Positions 49,301 to 60,220 of a stretch of DNA of 64,000 bases are shown here, piece by piece. Below the pieces are notes generated by a model that was not told the DNA's origin, did not search any database, and was given only the letters and a program-made list of their open reading frames with translations. The stretch covers positions 28,694,379 through 28,758,378 of the forward strand of contig NC_049981.1 of NCBI RefSeq assembly GCF_000003815.2. Reading direction: 5' to 3'. This DNA is from Branchiostoma floridae. Lineage: Eukaryota; Chordata; Leptocardii; Amphioxiformes; Branchiostomatidae. The translations under genes were made by a program, and so were the position numbers. Position 1 is the stretch's first letter; every line of letters begins with the position of its first letter.

Positions 49301-51194
49301 TCGCGTTGGCCAGGTGATCGTTGAGAAAATGTCACTTAATGCTTGCGTCAATGGGAAAAAAATTCGGCACCGAGAAAAAGCGGTCGAAATGGCCAGGTGG
49401 TCGCTGAGAAGAGGTGGTCGCTCGGGCAGGTTTGACTGTATATCAAATCAAAACGACATACATCATCTATGAAACAATAGAAAATGGACTCCAATAGGTC
49501 ATACCTTCTTCTCCGTTGTTTTCCTCGATGTACTCCTCAGAGACGACCTCGTCAGAAGCCCCCTGTGTGACAGGCTCCTGGTGCCGGGTGGTCGGTGGGA
49601 CAGGAGGGGCAGCAGTGGTGGCTGTCTCCTGCTGCTCGCACGCCGTTCCCGGGATGGAACAAAACCTCGCCTGGGTTTGAATTTCATCTCCGCATTGCAG
49701 AAACCTCTTGCACTCACGGTACCTGCAGGTTGATACAATAGATGAGTCTCTAGGGCTAGGACGACCCCGCCCCGTCCATGATGAATGAGGCATAGCGAGA
49801 TATATCTTTGAGGGCGAATATTGGTTTCAATTTTTAGTTTGTTTGGTCAAGTATTCTTCATGCCAGTATGATATTTGAAAAGATTACCAGTTCATGACTT
49901 ACAAACAGACAACACACAAAAGGCCAGTGGCACCAAGACTACCTCCTGAGCAGCGATCGTAAGGCCGGGGAAGAAGTATGATAAAAGAAAAAAATTCTGT
50001 GAGAAAGAATTGCAATTTACATACCGTTTTTGAACGCAAGACCTTGTACACCGAGACCATGTGGACCATTGACGAAAAGCGGAGTCAGGGACCCTTCCCC
50101 TGGAAGAGCGGTAACGTTGGTATTCCTCTAGTGAGTCGGGCAGCAGTTCAGAGCTGTCCCCACTACCGTCTCCGGACTCTTCGGAGGAGGAGGAGTAGTA
50201 GTGGACAAATGATGATGTCTGCAAGGAAGATAAAGATATCAGAATTGTCATGATTACAACGCCTTTAATATTCACATTCCTGCACTTAGCCCGATATGGA
50301 ATAAATGTACAATAATGCTATTAACGCATTATTTGCAATGTTCAAAATTGGTCCCATTGTGGGTACTAATTCAGCAAACTATTTTTCTGAGCAAGTCTGT
50401 TTGCGTACGCTGCATTTCAAATGAACATCGCTAGGAGTACAGGAATGAGACGCATAATCAACACAACCTCCAACGGCTGGTAAACAATATCGTAAAATAT
50501 GACATCATCAATAACAAAGTGACTCATTGACATCCGGTGCCCCCCTCCACATCATCTCCCATACGTAGTTCGTCGTTGCTGCTTGCCCATAGATGTTTTT
50601 TTTTTATCTCGTTACAACATGAGTTCGTAGACTCTAACATAAAACAATGGCTGAACGAAGAACTTATCACGACCACCACCGAGTACAATTAGATGTTGTT
50701 TAACTTCCATTGATATAATGGTGGAACTCCTTCATCCATACAGAATATAATTCAGCTTTCAGCATTTGGTTACCTTGGAAAACGTTAAATAAGATACATA
50801 CGATACATAAGATACACATCTGATAAATATAACAAGAAGATTTGTTGAAAAAAAATTAAAGAGCAGCTTCATTTATTGGACTACGGACTTTGTACGCATG
50901 TCAACTTTAATTCAATTGCGAATACACTGTAATACATGACAGAGAGAAGACCGTTCTGAAAGCGAACCCTGTAAATGATACAACTTTACACAAAGGCATC
51001 TCAGACAAAGCACAGTTTATCTTGCGTCTGCGTCCATGACAAAGAAGTCACCAGCCATAACATGTTTGTAGTCTGTTGTGTCAGTGATGTAAACATTACT
51101 AACCCTAGACTGAGGATCTTACCTGCAACACAAGTTGAAGCATCACAGACACCACAAGAAGGGCGAAAATCGTGCCGCTGTTTCGAGTCACCAT
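46340..51194 (-). CDS. secreted TSP1-trypsin serine protease
   Basis: Predicted 434 aa. Exons, 5' to 3': 51194-51123, 50218-50025, 49722-49505, 48468-48341, 47878-47702, 47514-47296, 46920-46757, 46472-46340, all phase-consistent. Signal peptide ([18 protein letters not shown]), an acidic Ser/Glu/Gly stretch ([12 protein letters not shown]), a thrombospondin type 1 domain split by an intron ([11 protein letters not shown], then [10 protein letters not shown] and [10 protein letters not shown]), a Thr/Pro/Glu-rich linker, activation at FR/IVGG, and protease. His in LTAAHC, Asp in HDIALLKL, Ser in [15 protein letters not shown] gives Asp189 with Gly at 192 in place of the usual Gln. Intron positions differ from the other three proteases here: the last intron lies after GDSGGP, not before it, so this is a separate lineage. 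TSP1 plus trypsin is an uncommon pairing. Confidence 0.88.
48530..49438. mobile_element. TA-flanked mariner-like element, 909 bp
   Basis: In the intron between the linker exon and the activation exon of the TSP1 protease. TA duplications at 48528-48529 and 49439-49440, inverted ends CAGTCAAACCTGCC / GGCAGGTTTGACTG. The subterminal parts repeat CAGGTGGTCGCTGAGAAGAG. Inside is a tandem duplication of ACACAGATCTTTCTT (about 48960 and 48990). No transposase frame. Confidence 0.85.
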
Positions 51195-52171
51195 CTCGTT
51201 GGGGAAATGAGCTAAGATAATGGTCCGAGTTTCCTGTCCTATGTCTAAGGTAACTTCTTTTGTGTGATGACGCCGGTGTGTGACGCATCCACAGAGGAAT
51301 AATTACAAGCAAAGCTCGGCGATCAAGGGTCAAGTGTTTATGCAAACAGACGGGAAAACAAGACGATTCACCCCTTGACCCTCTCAATTATGCACATTAG
51401 GCGCAAGCTTTGAAACTTCTGACTGAGGAGACTGCAATGTTTTTCCAGACAAAGGGTCCCGACAGTCGACTTCAGATAAAAGCGCGGGTTATTCTGAGAA
51501 ACAGTCTCCCTTGCCAATGTGCCGTGAACTCATTCACATGTCGTAAGCGTTATGGACTTGAATCGGGAAAAACAAAATTTGTTCTGACATTCTAGAAAAT
51601 AAACTGCTTGACCTTGATGGCTTACATTTGGATTCTGCCATCGCGCAAGATACTCCGTGTCAGTCATGAATGGGTGAAGAATTATGGCGATAGCTGTACT
51701 TCTTAGTTTTACCGCTAGAAAGCGCTTTTATCGTACTGTATTGACATTATACAGTTTTCAATCGGATAAGATACATGTATTTTCATTCGAGTCATGTCAT
51801 GATTGTGAATTTTACAAATGAAAACCGCATGTATGTTTGTGCCTTCCCAGGGTTAACCTCCTTGACCTTCCAAACCTATGTAATGCCATCGTCCAAACAA
51901 TAAGGTTCATATTAAAGAATAACTTTTCATCAAACATCAGTAGTGATCACCATACATAACGTTATAACGAACACGAGAAGAAGGAGAAGAAGAAAGTGTT
52001 ACATATCTGGCGAAAGAATATGCACATATTCTTGCTATTTTCTTGTTTGTTTTTAACGTTTATCCAGAAGTTCAGCAATAGCATACTTGTGGCCTTTTGT
52101 TCCAGTCAGTATGCATATTCTAACGTACACCGAACGCGAAGGGAGTGAGCGCATAGCTTGGCACGGCCGGA
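51195..52171. other. divergent intergenic region
   Basis: About 1 kb between the start of the TSP1 protease (minus) and the start of the next gene (plus), so it should contain two promoters. No coding sequence. GATAAAAGCG at 51475 is TATA-like but far from both starts. Confidence 0.5.
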
Positions 52172-52179
52172 TGACGTCA
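52172..52179. promoter_or_regulatory. palindromic CRE-like site TGACGTCA
   Basis: Perfect TGACGTCA, 31 bases before the ATG of the signal-peptide exon at 52210, inside a locally GC-rich stretch. It is the consensus site of CREB/ATF factors. Confidence 0.55.
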
Positions 52180-52209
52180 CGACCAGCCAGACCTCCACAG
52201 CCAGCCGTC

Positions 52210-52300
52210 ATGGCGGACCTGTGCAAGCTCGTGTGGAGACTCGGCGTCTTTCTCGCCGTCTGGTGCAGCTTGATCGGCCTGCTGTCAGCCGTCGGAGCCG
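52210..52300 (+). CDS. first coding exon of an unidentified secreted or membrane protein (partial)
   Basis: ATG in good context (GCCGTCATGG) followed by 30 codons, MADLCKLVWRLGVFLAVW and a further hydrophobic stretch ending SAVGAG, a typical signal peptide or anchor. It ends at a strong donor (GCCG/GTAAGTC) in phase 1, the phase most often used to join a signal peptide to extracellular modules. A CRE-like site and GC-rich sequence lie just upstream, as for a promoter. No continuing exon could be recognised in the next 11.7 kb, so the rest of the gene is presumably outside the window and the family cannot be named. Confidence 0.65.
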
Positions 52301-55300
52301 GTAAGTCACAGATAACAATCCCTGCTCCATACGAGTGTTCATTCGTAGTCGATAGACTGTCTGGATGCTGCAGAATGCAGAGCCAAAGTTGGCGATGCGG
52401 TGGTATCGTGCCAACCCTTGGCTGGTAATTTGTTCGGTATTTTGACCTCAGAGTCTGAGCTGGCTTCAGCAGGATCGTCTCGGGCAGGGTGAAAATAGGC
52501 CTAAGTCCAGCCTAAAATAGATAGCGTGTAATATCAATAGACTGGCTGTTGGATGAATTAGGTTGGAGATGAGTCTGGAAGTGACGCTGCCGATGCCGAT
52601 GTGAAGGTTTTCAGTAGCGGCGTGTGTTTTCAGGATCCCCCGTATCCGGCCCCTCGGTCCATTCGGAAGCTACCAGGGTGTCAGATGCCTGCTCAGATCG
52701 CCCCCTTCACACCGATATATCTCCACATCACGCGTGTTTCTAGCCATGTGTGAATGTGGAACGTTATTATGTAGCTTGTGCGTCATATAGATGGTCCTCG
52801 ATCCCAGAGAAAATATCTCAAAATCGAGTTGTGTTTTGTTTTGATTTGTTTGTGCAATCGACACTTGCGCCCTCCCCGACTTCACTTCAAAGGGTTTCCC
52901 GTCAAGGCGAGAAATCATCAGAAATAAAACAGAGCCTGGAAAAATTGCAAATCCATCAAAATAGCATTACTATTGTAGCATCTTTGTAAACGTGGTGTAA
53001 CGGTTTTCTTATTATGGACAGAATGTCATTTGTAGGCTAAAGGGAGAGAAAGGTTTTTCAGCCCCCCTCCCCCATATGAGGTTCTGAGAAGGTACTTTGT
53101 TTACTGGGAGATATAACCAAGAGCTTGCATAAGTAGACAACGCAAGAGTCATGAATATGTCCTAGGGACTGGCTGGATTTTACTTAGAAGTTGTACTTAT
53201 TAGTTGATTTTTGTTCGTATCATATCATATGTGCTTGAAAACTGTCACTTGACTGTGTAATATCATGCTGACAAGTAAATGGCTAGATTTTGTCAACATG
53301 TGTTAGAAAGAAATGATAAGAGAACTTGCAAATGAAAAATGTCCCTTTCAAAACAAACTTGTAAAAACATTTGAGAGCTTAGCTGCTCATGCTCATTCTC
53401 ATTCTACGGCAAATATATGAGGAGATAAACAAGGGCAATGAATTTCCAAAAGTTTTTTTCAGCATGCCAGCTTTTAGTTTTACTCTTATCTGCTAATTCT
53501 TGTGGATGTGGTGCATGTAAGTTTATTTACAATGGACAGACATCACAAATTTTTTGTTAGATCTATATTATTTGTTATTGTCAGTGACCAAAGTAGTAAT
53601 GCTCATCAACTCTCATAATTCATCACACAAGTGACTAGAGCTTGGAAATGATATTCAAAACTGACTGATTTTCATTTTTTTTGCTCATTGACATCACCAA
53701 CTTGGCCTACTTCTGACTAAATAAGTTTCCTCTCAGAGTATTGGAAATTTGGATATTAAGTTACATTTGAGGGATATTATCAAAATCTTTACGTAAAAAA
53801 TAGTCTTTCTGATAACGTGCATACCAGACTACATCCTCTTTGGCAGAATGATTTCATATCAACCAGCAATAACTTAAACTACTTTCAGAGTATTTCAAAG
53901 GGGCACAATTCTGATAAAGAATGTTCTCTGTTTGTACATCATGTAATCCCATTGCTTGTATAGTACAGACAGGTCGTTTAGGGAAGAATGTGCGCATACT
54001 GTTGCCTGGTGACTTGGTATCTAGGAGATCGACTCTTATTCCGCACCTGAACACACCACAGATATGTTAATGACTGCAGAAATCTGGCCATGCCCCTAGG
54101 CTCTGATGCTATCCAAACCTGACATTCATCCTCAGAGCACTGAAGAGTGGCTATTCTATGGGGAGACCAATCATCACTGCTATTGTGTCCGTAATAGTTT
54201 GGTTGCACAAGGATACAGATTACATTAAATTTATCTAAGCAACAGAGGAGTCCCTGTCCAGAACATTTTACCCGTTATATTTATCGGATACTAACTTCAG
54301 TCTTTGTTGATTTGTATGTAGGTTGAATATTGTAACCACAGAAGTCGTGTTTGGAATTTTATAATTTTCTATTGGTGGGTAGGCTATCTTGGTCCAAGGA
54401 AAATGAAAATAAGTCTGCTTTACAGTTTGCATTATGTATTATCATATTAGTCATCATGTGAAAATATACATTTAATTTGAATTGCTGTAGCACAATTTCA
54501 AGCTGATAATGAAGGGGTTTAAAATCTCAATAAAACAATTATTTTCTTGCCTTCCACTTACACAGTGTCGTTAAGTCCTTTTCAAGTTTTTTCTTAACTG
54601 TGGCAAACAAATTGTGCTTACTGCAAATTACAGTGAATAAATGGCTTCGTTGCTTCATGATCTGTTAGAGTCAAGCAGTGATAGAATTAATCTATAAACT
54701 GGTAATTTCCGAGGTGCCAAGCAGGGTAGTAATTAGATTTGCCATACCAGGAAGCTAAATAAAATATGTTCATGTTGGACAGAGGTTTTGTTTCTAGTCA
54801 AGAGAGCAAGAGAACATATGGTGGGATAAATCACAGAATAGATAACTGGATTGTCAGAATACTCATGAATATAAACAACAAATTCTTCTTCTTGTAGCTC
54901 AAAAGAGACTTGATTAATGTTACTAAGCTATGTTTTGATTCTTTTCTAAGATTTCCTTAACTGCAAAAATATGTAGAATAATGTTAACTTTGTTAACAAT
55001 ATTGTAAAGTGACAAATGTTTAGATGCCTCTAAAAGGAACGTAATATATGATATAGAAAACACGTATATTGAGTACCGTTCGGTATGTGCATGTGTCTTT
55101 CTAATAGCCGCTCTTCACACTCAAGTGGTAATCCTGACAATGAAGTAAGTGGTTTATGCAAAAATACTCCATAAAACTCTATTTGAATATGTAATCAGTA
55201 ATTACAGGATGGGCAGCTGTTACTAGTGTTAGCATAGGCGCTAGGCCAATGAATTCTTGTTGATTCGCCCGTACACTATGATTCTGTGCCGAGTTGCCGG

Positions 55301-55341
55301 GTTGGAAAGTACTGGGGATTACCCGAAGGTCGGGGATGTCG

Positions 55342-55448
55342 GCGAAGCCGACCAATCAGCGTTGGAGTTTCTGCACCCGAAGGTCGGCGAAGCCGACCAA
55401 TCGGCGTAGCCGATTGTGTGCTCGGCGAAGCCGAGCAGCGAGCGAAGC
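55342..55448. repeat. GCGAAGC mini-hairpin array
   Basis: GCGAAGC occurs at 55342, 55387, 55425 and 55442, and GCGTAGC at 55404. Three are framed by perfect 7-8-bp stems: GGTCGGC-GAA-GCCGACC, CAATCGGC-GTA-GCCGATTG and GCTCGGC-GAA-GCCGAGC. GCGAAGC is known as an exceptionally stable DNA mini-hairpin. Local GC content is far above the surrounding intron. Confidence 0.8.
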
Positions 55449-55934
55449 GAGCTAGGTGGGAAAGGCCTTTTCTACTATCGCCGTTTTCTGCAAAATTCTA
55501 ATATGTAAGTCAAAATTTCGAAGTGATTTATGTTCGTCGAGTTATTTGGAGGCCATTCAGCGTACAAAGTGCACATAATAGTTGTTTCAAATCAAAATAA
55601 ACGCCACTGAAATTTGGCCGATTTCCGGGACACTGCGTTACCAGCACAAATAAAACGCATCGGTAGTATATTTACCAAAACGATGCCACTAAACAACATG
55701 TAATCGTTATAATCATTTACTCATTCTTGTAGAACGGTCCATACTCAAATAATCGCTATAATGGCATCTGTTTCACGAAATCTGTATTCCTAAGGAGGTT
55801 GGTATTCCTATCTCAGTTCTTACTTCCGGGTTGGCGACGTTACCGACCCCAAAAATCAGACGAAAAAATCAGACGAAAGCAGTGGGAAAGACACGGTCAA
55901 AATGTATCTGCAATGCAGCGTAGCTTTTGTCAGC

Positions 55935-56037
55935 ATGTTGAAACCCTCAAACTTTTCAAACAGTCCCACGAAAGCCGACAAGGCGCCTAAACGGGCCCGC
56001 CGTACGATCCCACACCACAACACAGATCGAAAACACG
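55935..56037 (+). CDS. possible first exon of a second transcript (low confidence)
   Basis: ATG at 55935 opens 34 codons, MLKPSNFSNSPTKADKAPKR followed by a basic stretch, and ends at a good donor (ACACG/GTAAGTGG), phase 1. An ETS-type site ACTTCCGG lies at 55822-55829 and the area is CpG-richer than its neighbours, as for a housekeeping promoter. It could be an alternative start of the gene at 52210, a separate gene, or chance. No downstream exon was found. Confidence 0.3.
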
Positions 56038-56544
56038 GTAAGTGGTAACGCAGATCAGGGAGATCGGTTTCTTACCCATCGAATATTTAAACTTAGGGGA
56101 AAGGCGGCGCAAAGGATGACGGGAGCATCAGACGAGGTACTTCCGGATAGGCGGTAAACGGCGCACTCACAAATGTTACCGCGGCAGACAGCGCGCACGG
56201 TAGGGTTCCTGTTACTCAACAAAAACTATTTCCTCTTTGTTGCAAGACAACAACAACAACAATTCCGAGGCCTATTGCCCATGGTGTTAGGGGCAGGGCA
56301 GGAAGGGTGGGGTGTGAAAATGTCAGTTTTTGTGGGTTGATGTCCTTTTTTCGGCAAGAAGTGGCTGAAACTTGTTAATTTACTCTGACACTCCCTTTCC
56401 ACAAGAGGCTTTGGACAAAACTTTGATCGTGTTGACTTTGCTCCATGCTTTTCTTAGACAAAGTGCACTGTGTATTTTTTGTAGGTGCTTTTTAAATCAT
56501 ACTTCTTGTGCACCATGCGTTACATTTCAGTAATAAAATCCAGG

Positions 56545-57029
56545 CAGGGATCGAAATACTTTTTTTTTTTGCTACATGCAAAATTGCAAGTTGGCAAAAA
56601 TTTTACATGCAATTTGAAAAATTTACATGCAAAATACAACTGGTGTATACTGCAATGTTCTAGCGAGCATCCATCACTCTGTCCTTTGGCGGAATTTTGC
56701 TGCTCAGGACAAATAAGAATCTTGCGCAGTCTGTCACTTTTGGCAGACAGAAATTGGTGCATGAAAATATAGACAGAACTTGAAATTTTGGAAAGATATT
56801 CACATAATCAGCATGTAAGTTTGCAGCAAAGCCAAATTTGATTATCTATAACACCTACTGACAACCGTTGACGATCCCCGTCAGACAAACAAAGGCACCG
56901 TGGCCTCAGTATTTTTACTATAGGCCAGGTATTTTCAACATGCAAAATTGCAAGTTCAGAATATTTTTACGTGCAAATCTCAAAAGTTACATGCAGATTG
57001 CAAGTTAAGTATGTGTATTTCGAACCCTG
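56545..57029. mobile_element. hAT-like non-autonomous element, 485 bp
   Basis: Ends CAGGGATCGAAATAC / GTATTTCGAACCCTG match common hAT termini. Flanked by a perfect 8-bp duplication AATCCAGG (56537-56544, 57030-57037). The inside repeats TACATGCAAAATTGCAAGTT-like strings near both ends. No transposase. Confidence 0.9.
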
Positions 57030-58552
57030 AATCCAGGGCTACACAAATCCAATTTTGAGGGCCCCAATGGTAGGGGACCAGATCTTGGCTGATGTAAAAG
57101 CCATGTGCTAACCTACTGCTGTATATTGACATTCTGGCTGTCTACATTTTACACATTTTGGGTGGGAAGGTCAGCATGTGCGTACGTGAATCACCAGTTC
57201 ACGGCTGGGACAAAACTATGATTACATTTCCAAATGTCCACACGTTATCCTCCTGCTTCTGGCTCCTGAATCATACACTGTTTGTCGCACCCCAGCTTTC
57301 GTCTCGGGAAATGAATTCTTTTCGCAAGGCTCGTTGTTCACAGCTACGTTCAAAGCATGTAGCAAATACGTGAACTTCACCTTTCACTGTATGAAACCAA
57401 CCGTCAGGCTTTGATGCATCTTATTTATGGATTCAATTCTTTGTGGTGGACTAGTGAACTAAGAAGAAAGTGCTTTCCTGGATGGATCATGCGATATAGC
57501 AAATTCAGGCAAAAAGGGTTGACGGCAAATTTTGTACCAGTCATTGAGTCAAGAAAGGCTCCGGTTTGCCTTCGCTGGTCAAATTTTGCACCGCAGATTT
57601 CTATCTGAAAAATACAATTTAGATATTGCTAAGATGTAGTAACCACTTGCAAAAGCCATTTTCTAAAGCAATGTGTAGTCCAATGTTTTAAAAAGTATTA
57701 AAAAAAGCAATATTTGTCAGTCTGTGGGTCTAAACTGAAAACAGAACAACAAAAATAAAAAGATGCCTGTTATTGTATGTGTACAAGTAATGTATTGACT
57801 AATATTGGCCACAACAGGAATAGCACTGTCACCCTAAACTTTAGGCTAAAGACAAAAATCAAGGGAAGACAGACACCACTGGGTGTTGAAGTTGGGCTGT
57901 CCGGGTATGCAGGTCGGCAGCTATGTCCAGGAGAGATGGGAGGAATGTAAAGTGAGCAGTACAATCACTGCAGAGAATTCTAAGTTTGTAAATGGGTCCG
58001 AGACGAATACTAATAACCTGCCTGGAAGTAATCCAGGCAATACTATGCTGTGATAGACGTCTTCATACTATTTAAAGGCTCCAAAGCATCCCAGTTGCAT
58101 AGAGTTACAGTATGTCTGTAGACATGTATTATTCAATATTCTGATTGAGCACCAAGGACAGTTTTACATGTTAGTTTAAAACCACTGTTTGTGATTGTAT
58201 GGCACTACTGAATTAACCATCTTCTCCATGAAGAAAATTTTGTGAAACAATAGAAGTCTTTTTTTCAAATTCTATTTCAGACAGCCCTGTTGTTTTTTTG
58301 CTTTGTCTTTTGATGAATTGCGCTATACCATGGGGCACACCACCTAGAATTCACATAACACTAGAACTCTGCAGGAGGTAAAGAAATTTACAGGACTGCA
58401 CAAGTTCGCCACTTTCTTTCAAAATGGATGGAAAGTGCTTGAGCAGTTCGGACATCTGTTTCAGTGCGGTTACCATGGTGACGGGCGACCTGTCCCATCA
58501 AGACAAGGTCTGGGAATGTGGGCTGTTTGTTTATATGGGACTGTAGAAGTTC

Positions 58553-58828
58553 CTACAGGTGGCAGGGGTTACTTTGGATAGTAGTCACAACACCACTCCC
58601 TGCCAGCAATAACAAGGCAAAGTCTCCAGATTTCCACAGCAAAAAGTGCTTATCCACAAGGGGGTCAGTTCTGGGGCAGTTCTCCAGCCATGCCTTCTCA
58701 TTGGTTAGTTCAGCCTGGATGAAGCTTTGGATCAGCCAATCAGGTTCACATGATTCTCCTTCAGCAGTAGCAACTTGTCTCATCTTTTTGACAGTGTGTT
58801 GGTTGGCACCTGATGTTCCGTTGGTCAA
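58553..58828 (-). other. unidentified minus-strand open frame
   Basis: 91 codons without an ATG at its start (it begins after a stop with TTG). It includes KKMRQVATAEGESCEPDWLI and LWKSGDFALLLLAGSGVV, which read like real protein rather than repeat. A possible acceptor (AACATCAG/GTGCC) has a poor pyrimidine tract. It may be a last exon or a processed remnant of an unrelated gene inside the intron; no family was recognised. Confidence 0.25.
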
Positions 58829-59040
58829 TTTAGTTTAAAGAACCAATCAGGTTATATTATAAATATTTAAAAAAAAAATACAGATGGCAGAAGATAGTAG
58901 AAACTGATGAAATTCAATTCTGTTACATTTTGCTTCTAACTTTCTTGCTCTTAGAACAAACATACATGTATTAACAAATTTGAACTGTGATATGTCTTCT
59001 TCCAGTGCTTATAAAAAAAAGTTTATTGCATGTCTATTCT

Positions 59041-59203
59041 AATCTCCAAGCAGATCCTACGGTAGCATAAGACAGTATCAAAAGCTGCTAGAGGAGTGAG
59101 GCCGGCTTAGGAGTGTGGTAGCAAAACACACTCCTAAGCCGGCTTCACTTCTCTGGCAGCTTTTGATACTGTCTTATGCTACCGTAGGATCTGCTTGGAG
59201 ATT
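59041..59203. mobile_element. near-perfect palindromic MITE, 163 bp
   Basis: Arms AATCTCCAAGCAGATCCTAC and GTAGGATCTGCTTGGAGATT are exact reverse complements and the pairing continues to the centre (GCCGGCTTAGGAGTGTG / CACACTCCTAAGCCGGC). A degraded relative lies at 32383-32476. Confidence 0.85.
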
Positions 59204-59739
59204 ATGTCTATTCATCCTGTAGTTTTTCACCAAACATTTGAGTAGCTAAAGGTTTTCTGCCTCTTGAGAATCAGAGCTAGACCATTCTTGTGTGATGCAT
59301 TACATTGAAGAAATTGGAAGCTTTCATATTCACTGATTCCGGAATGAAGACTTGTACCTAGCAGACCTTAAAGATGTGGTGAACTTGGCTTAGACATCTA
59401 GCCGCCACATTCCTCAAGGCTTTGTGACAGTGTGCCTGGGATGCCTGGCTGTCAGCATGGAGCCCTTTTTCATTCATCGTAACTTTTCACATTTGGTTGG
59501 CCCATTCCTGACATGCTTTGTGCCATATGTACTTTGATGGTTGGGCATGTCTGTGAGCCTCTTCCTTTTACAATCGGTCACTACAGTACACAGGTAAAAA
59601 TCTACAGTCTCGGGTTTTCACAATATTGATAGCTTTGTGTGTGTCACCATGTTGAGGAGAGGCACATCTCTGTCATATTAAGAACTTACGACACATGGCT
59701 ATGGAGGTCTTACCTCATAGTGCCTAATACTATATATGT

Positions 59740-60220
59740 GTCACAGTAGAGATCACGATCCAGTAGAATCGCCGATCCTCCTAGGAGAGATCGCGATCGG
59801 AGTTTCTCCTAGGAGAAATCCCGATCCCAATCTATACTAGTAGAATCGCCGATCCTCCTAGGAGAGATTGCGATCGGGATCATTGTTTACAAAAAAAAAT
59901 ATTGCTGTTTTCTACATCTTAGCATCATTTGAGTTTTGATCGGACTTTCTCCTAGGAGAGATCCTGATTGCAATCTGTACTAGTAGAATCGCCGATTGTC
60001 CTAGGACAGATCCTGATCGCAGTCTGTTTCCTATATCTTAGCATCATTTGAGTTTGGATTGGAGTTTCTCCTAGGAGAGATCCCGATGGCAATCTATACT
60101 AGGACAATCGGCGATTCTACTAGTATAGATTGCGATCGGGATTTCTCCTAGGAGAAACTCCGATCGAGATCTCTCCTAGGAGGATCGGCGATTCTACTGG
60201 ATCGTGATCTCTACTGTGAC
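59740..60220. mobile_element. 481-bp inverted-repeat element made of CCTAGG-centred palindromes
   Basis: Ends GTCACAGTAGAGATCACGAT / ATCGTGATCTCTACTGTGAC are exact reverse complements, with complementarity over roughly 140 bp per side. Inside, the palindrome CCTAGG occurs eight times, nearly always as CTCCTAGGAG, alternating with GATCGCGATC-like, ACTAGTAGAATCGCCGAT and TAGCATCATTTGAGTTT blocks. Flanks are ATATAT-rich, so the target duplication is unclear. No coding capacity. Confidence 0.8.

Noticed and set aside
55342-55448. CRISPR-like repeat array
   Set aside because: Units are short hairpins with variable stems and no regular spacers, in a eukaryotic intron.
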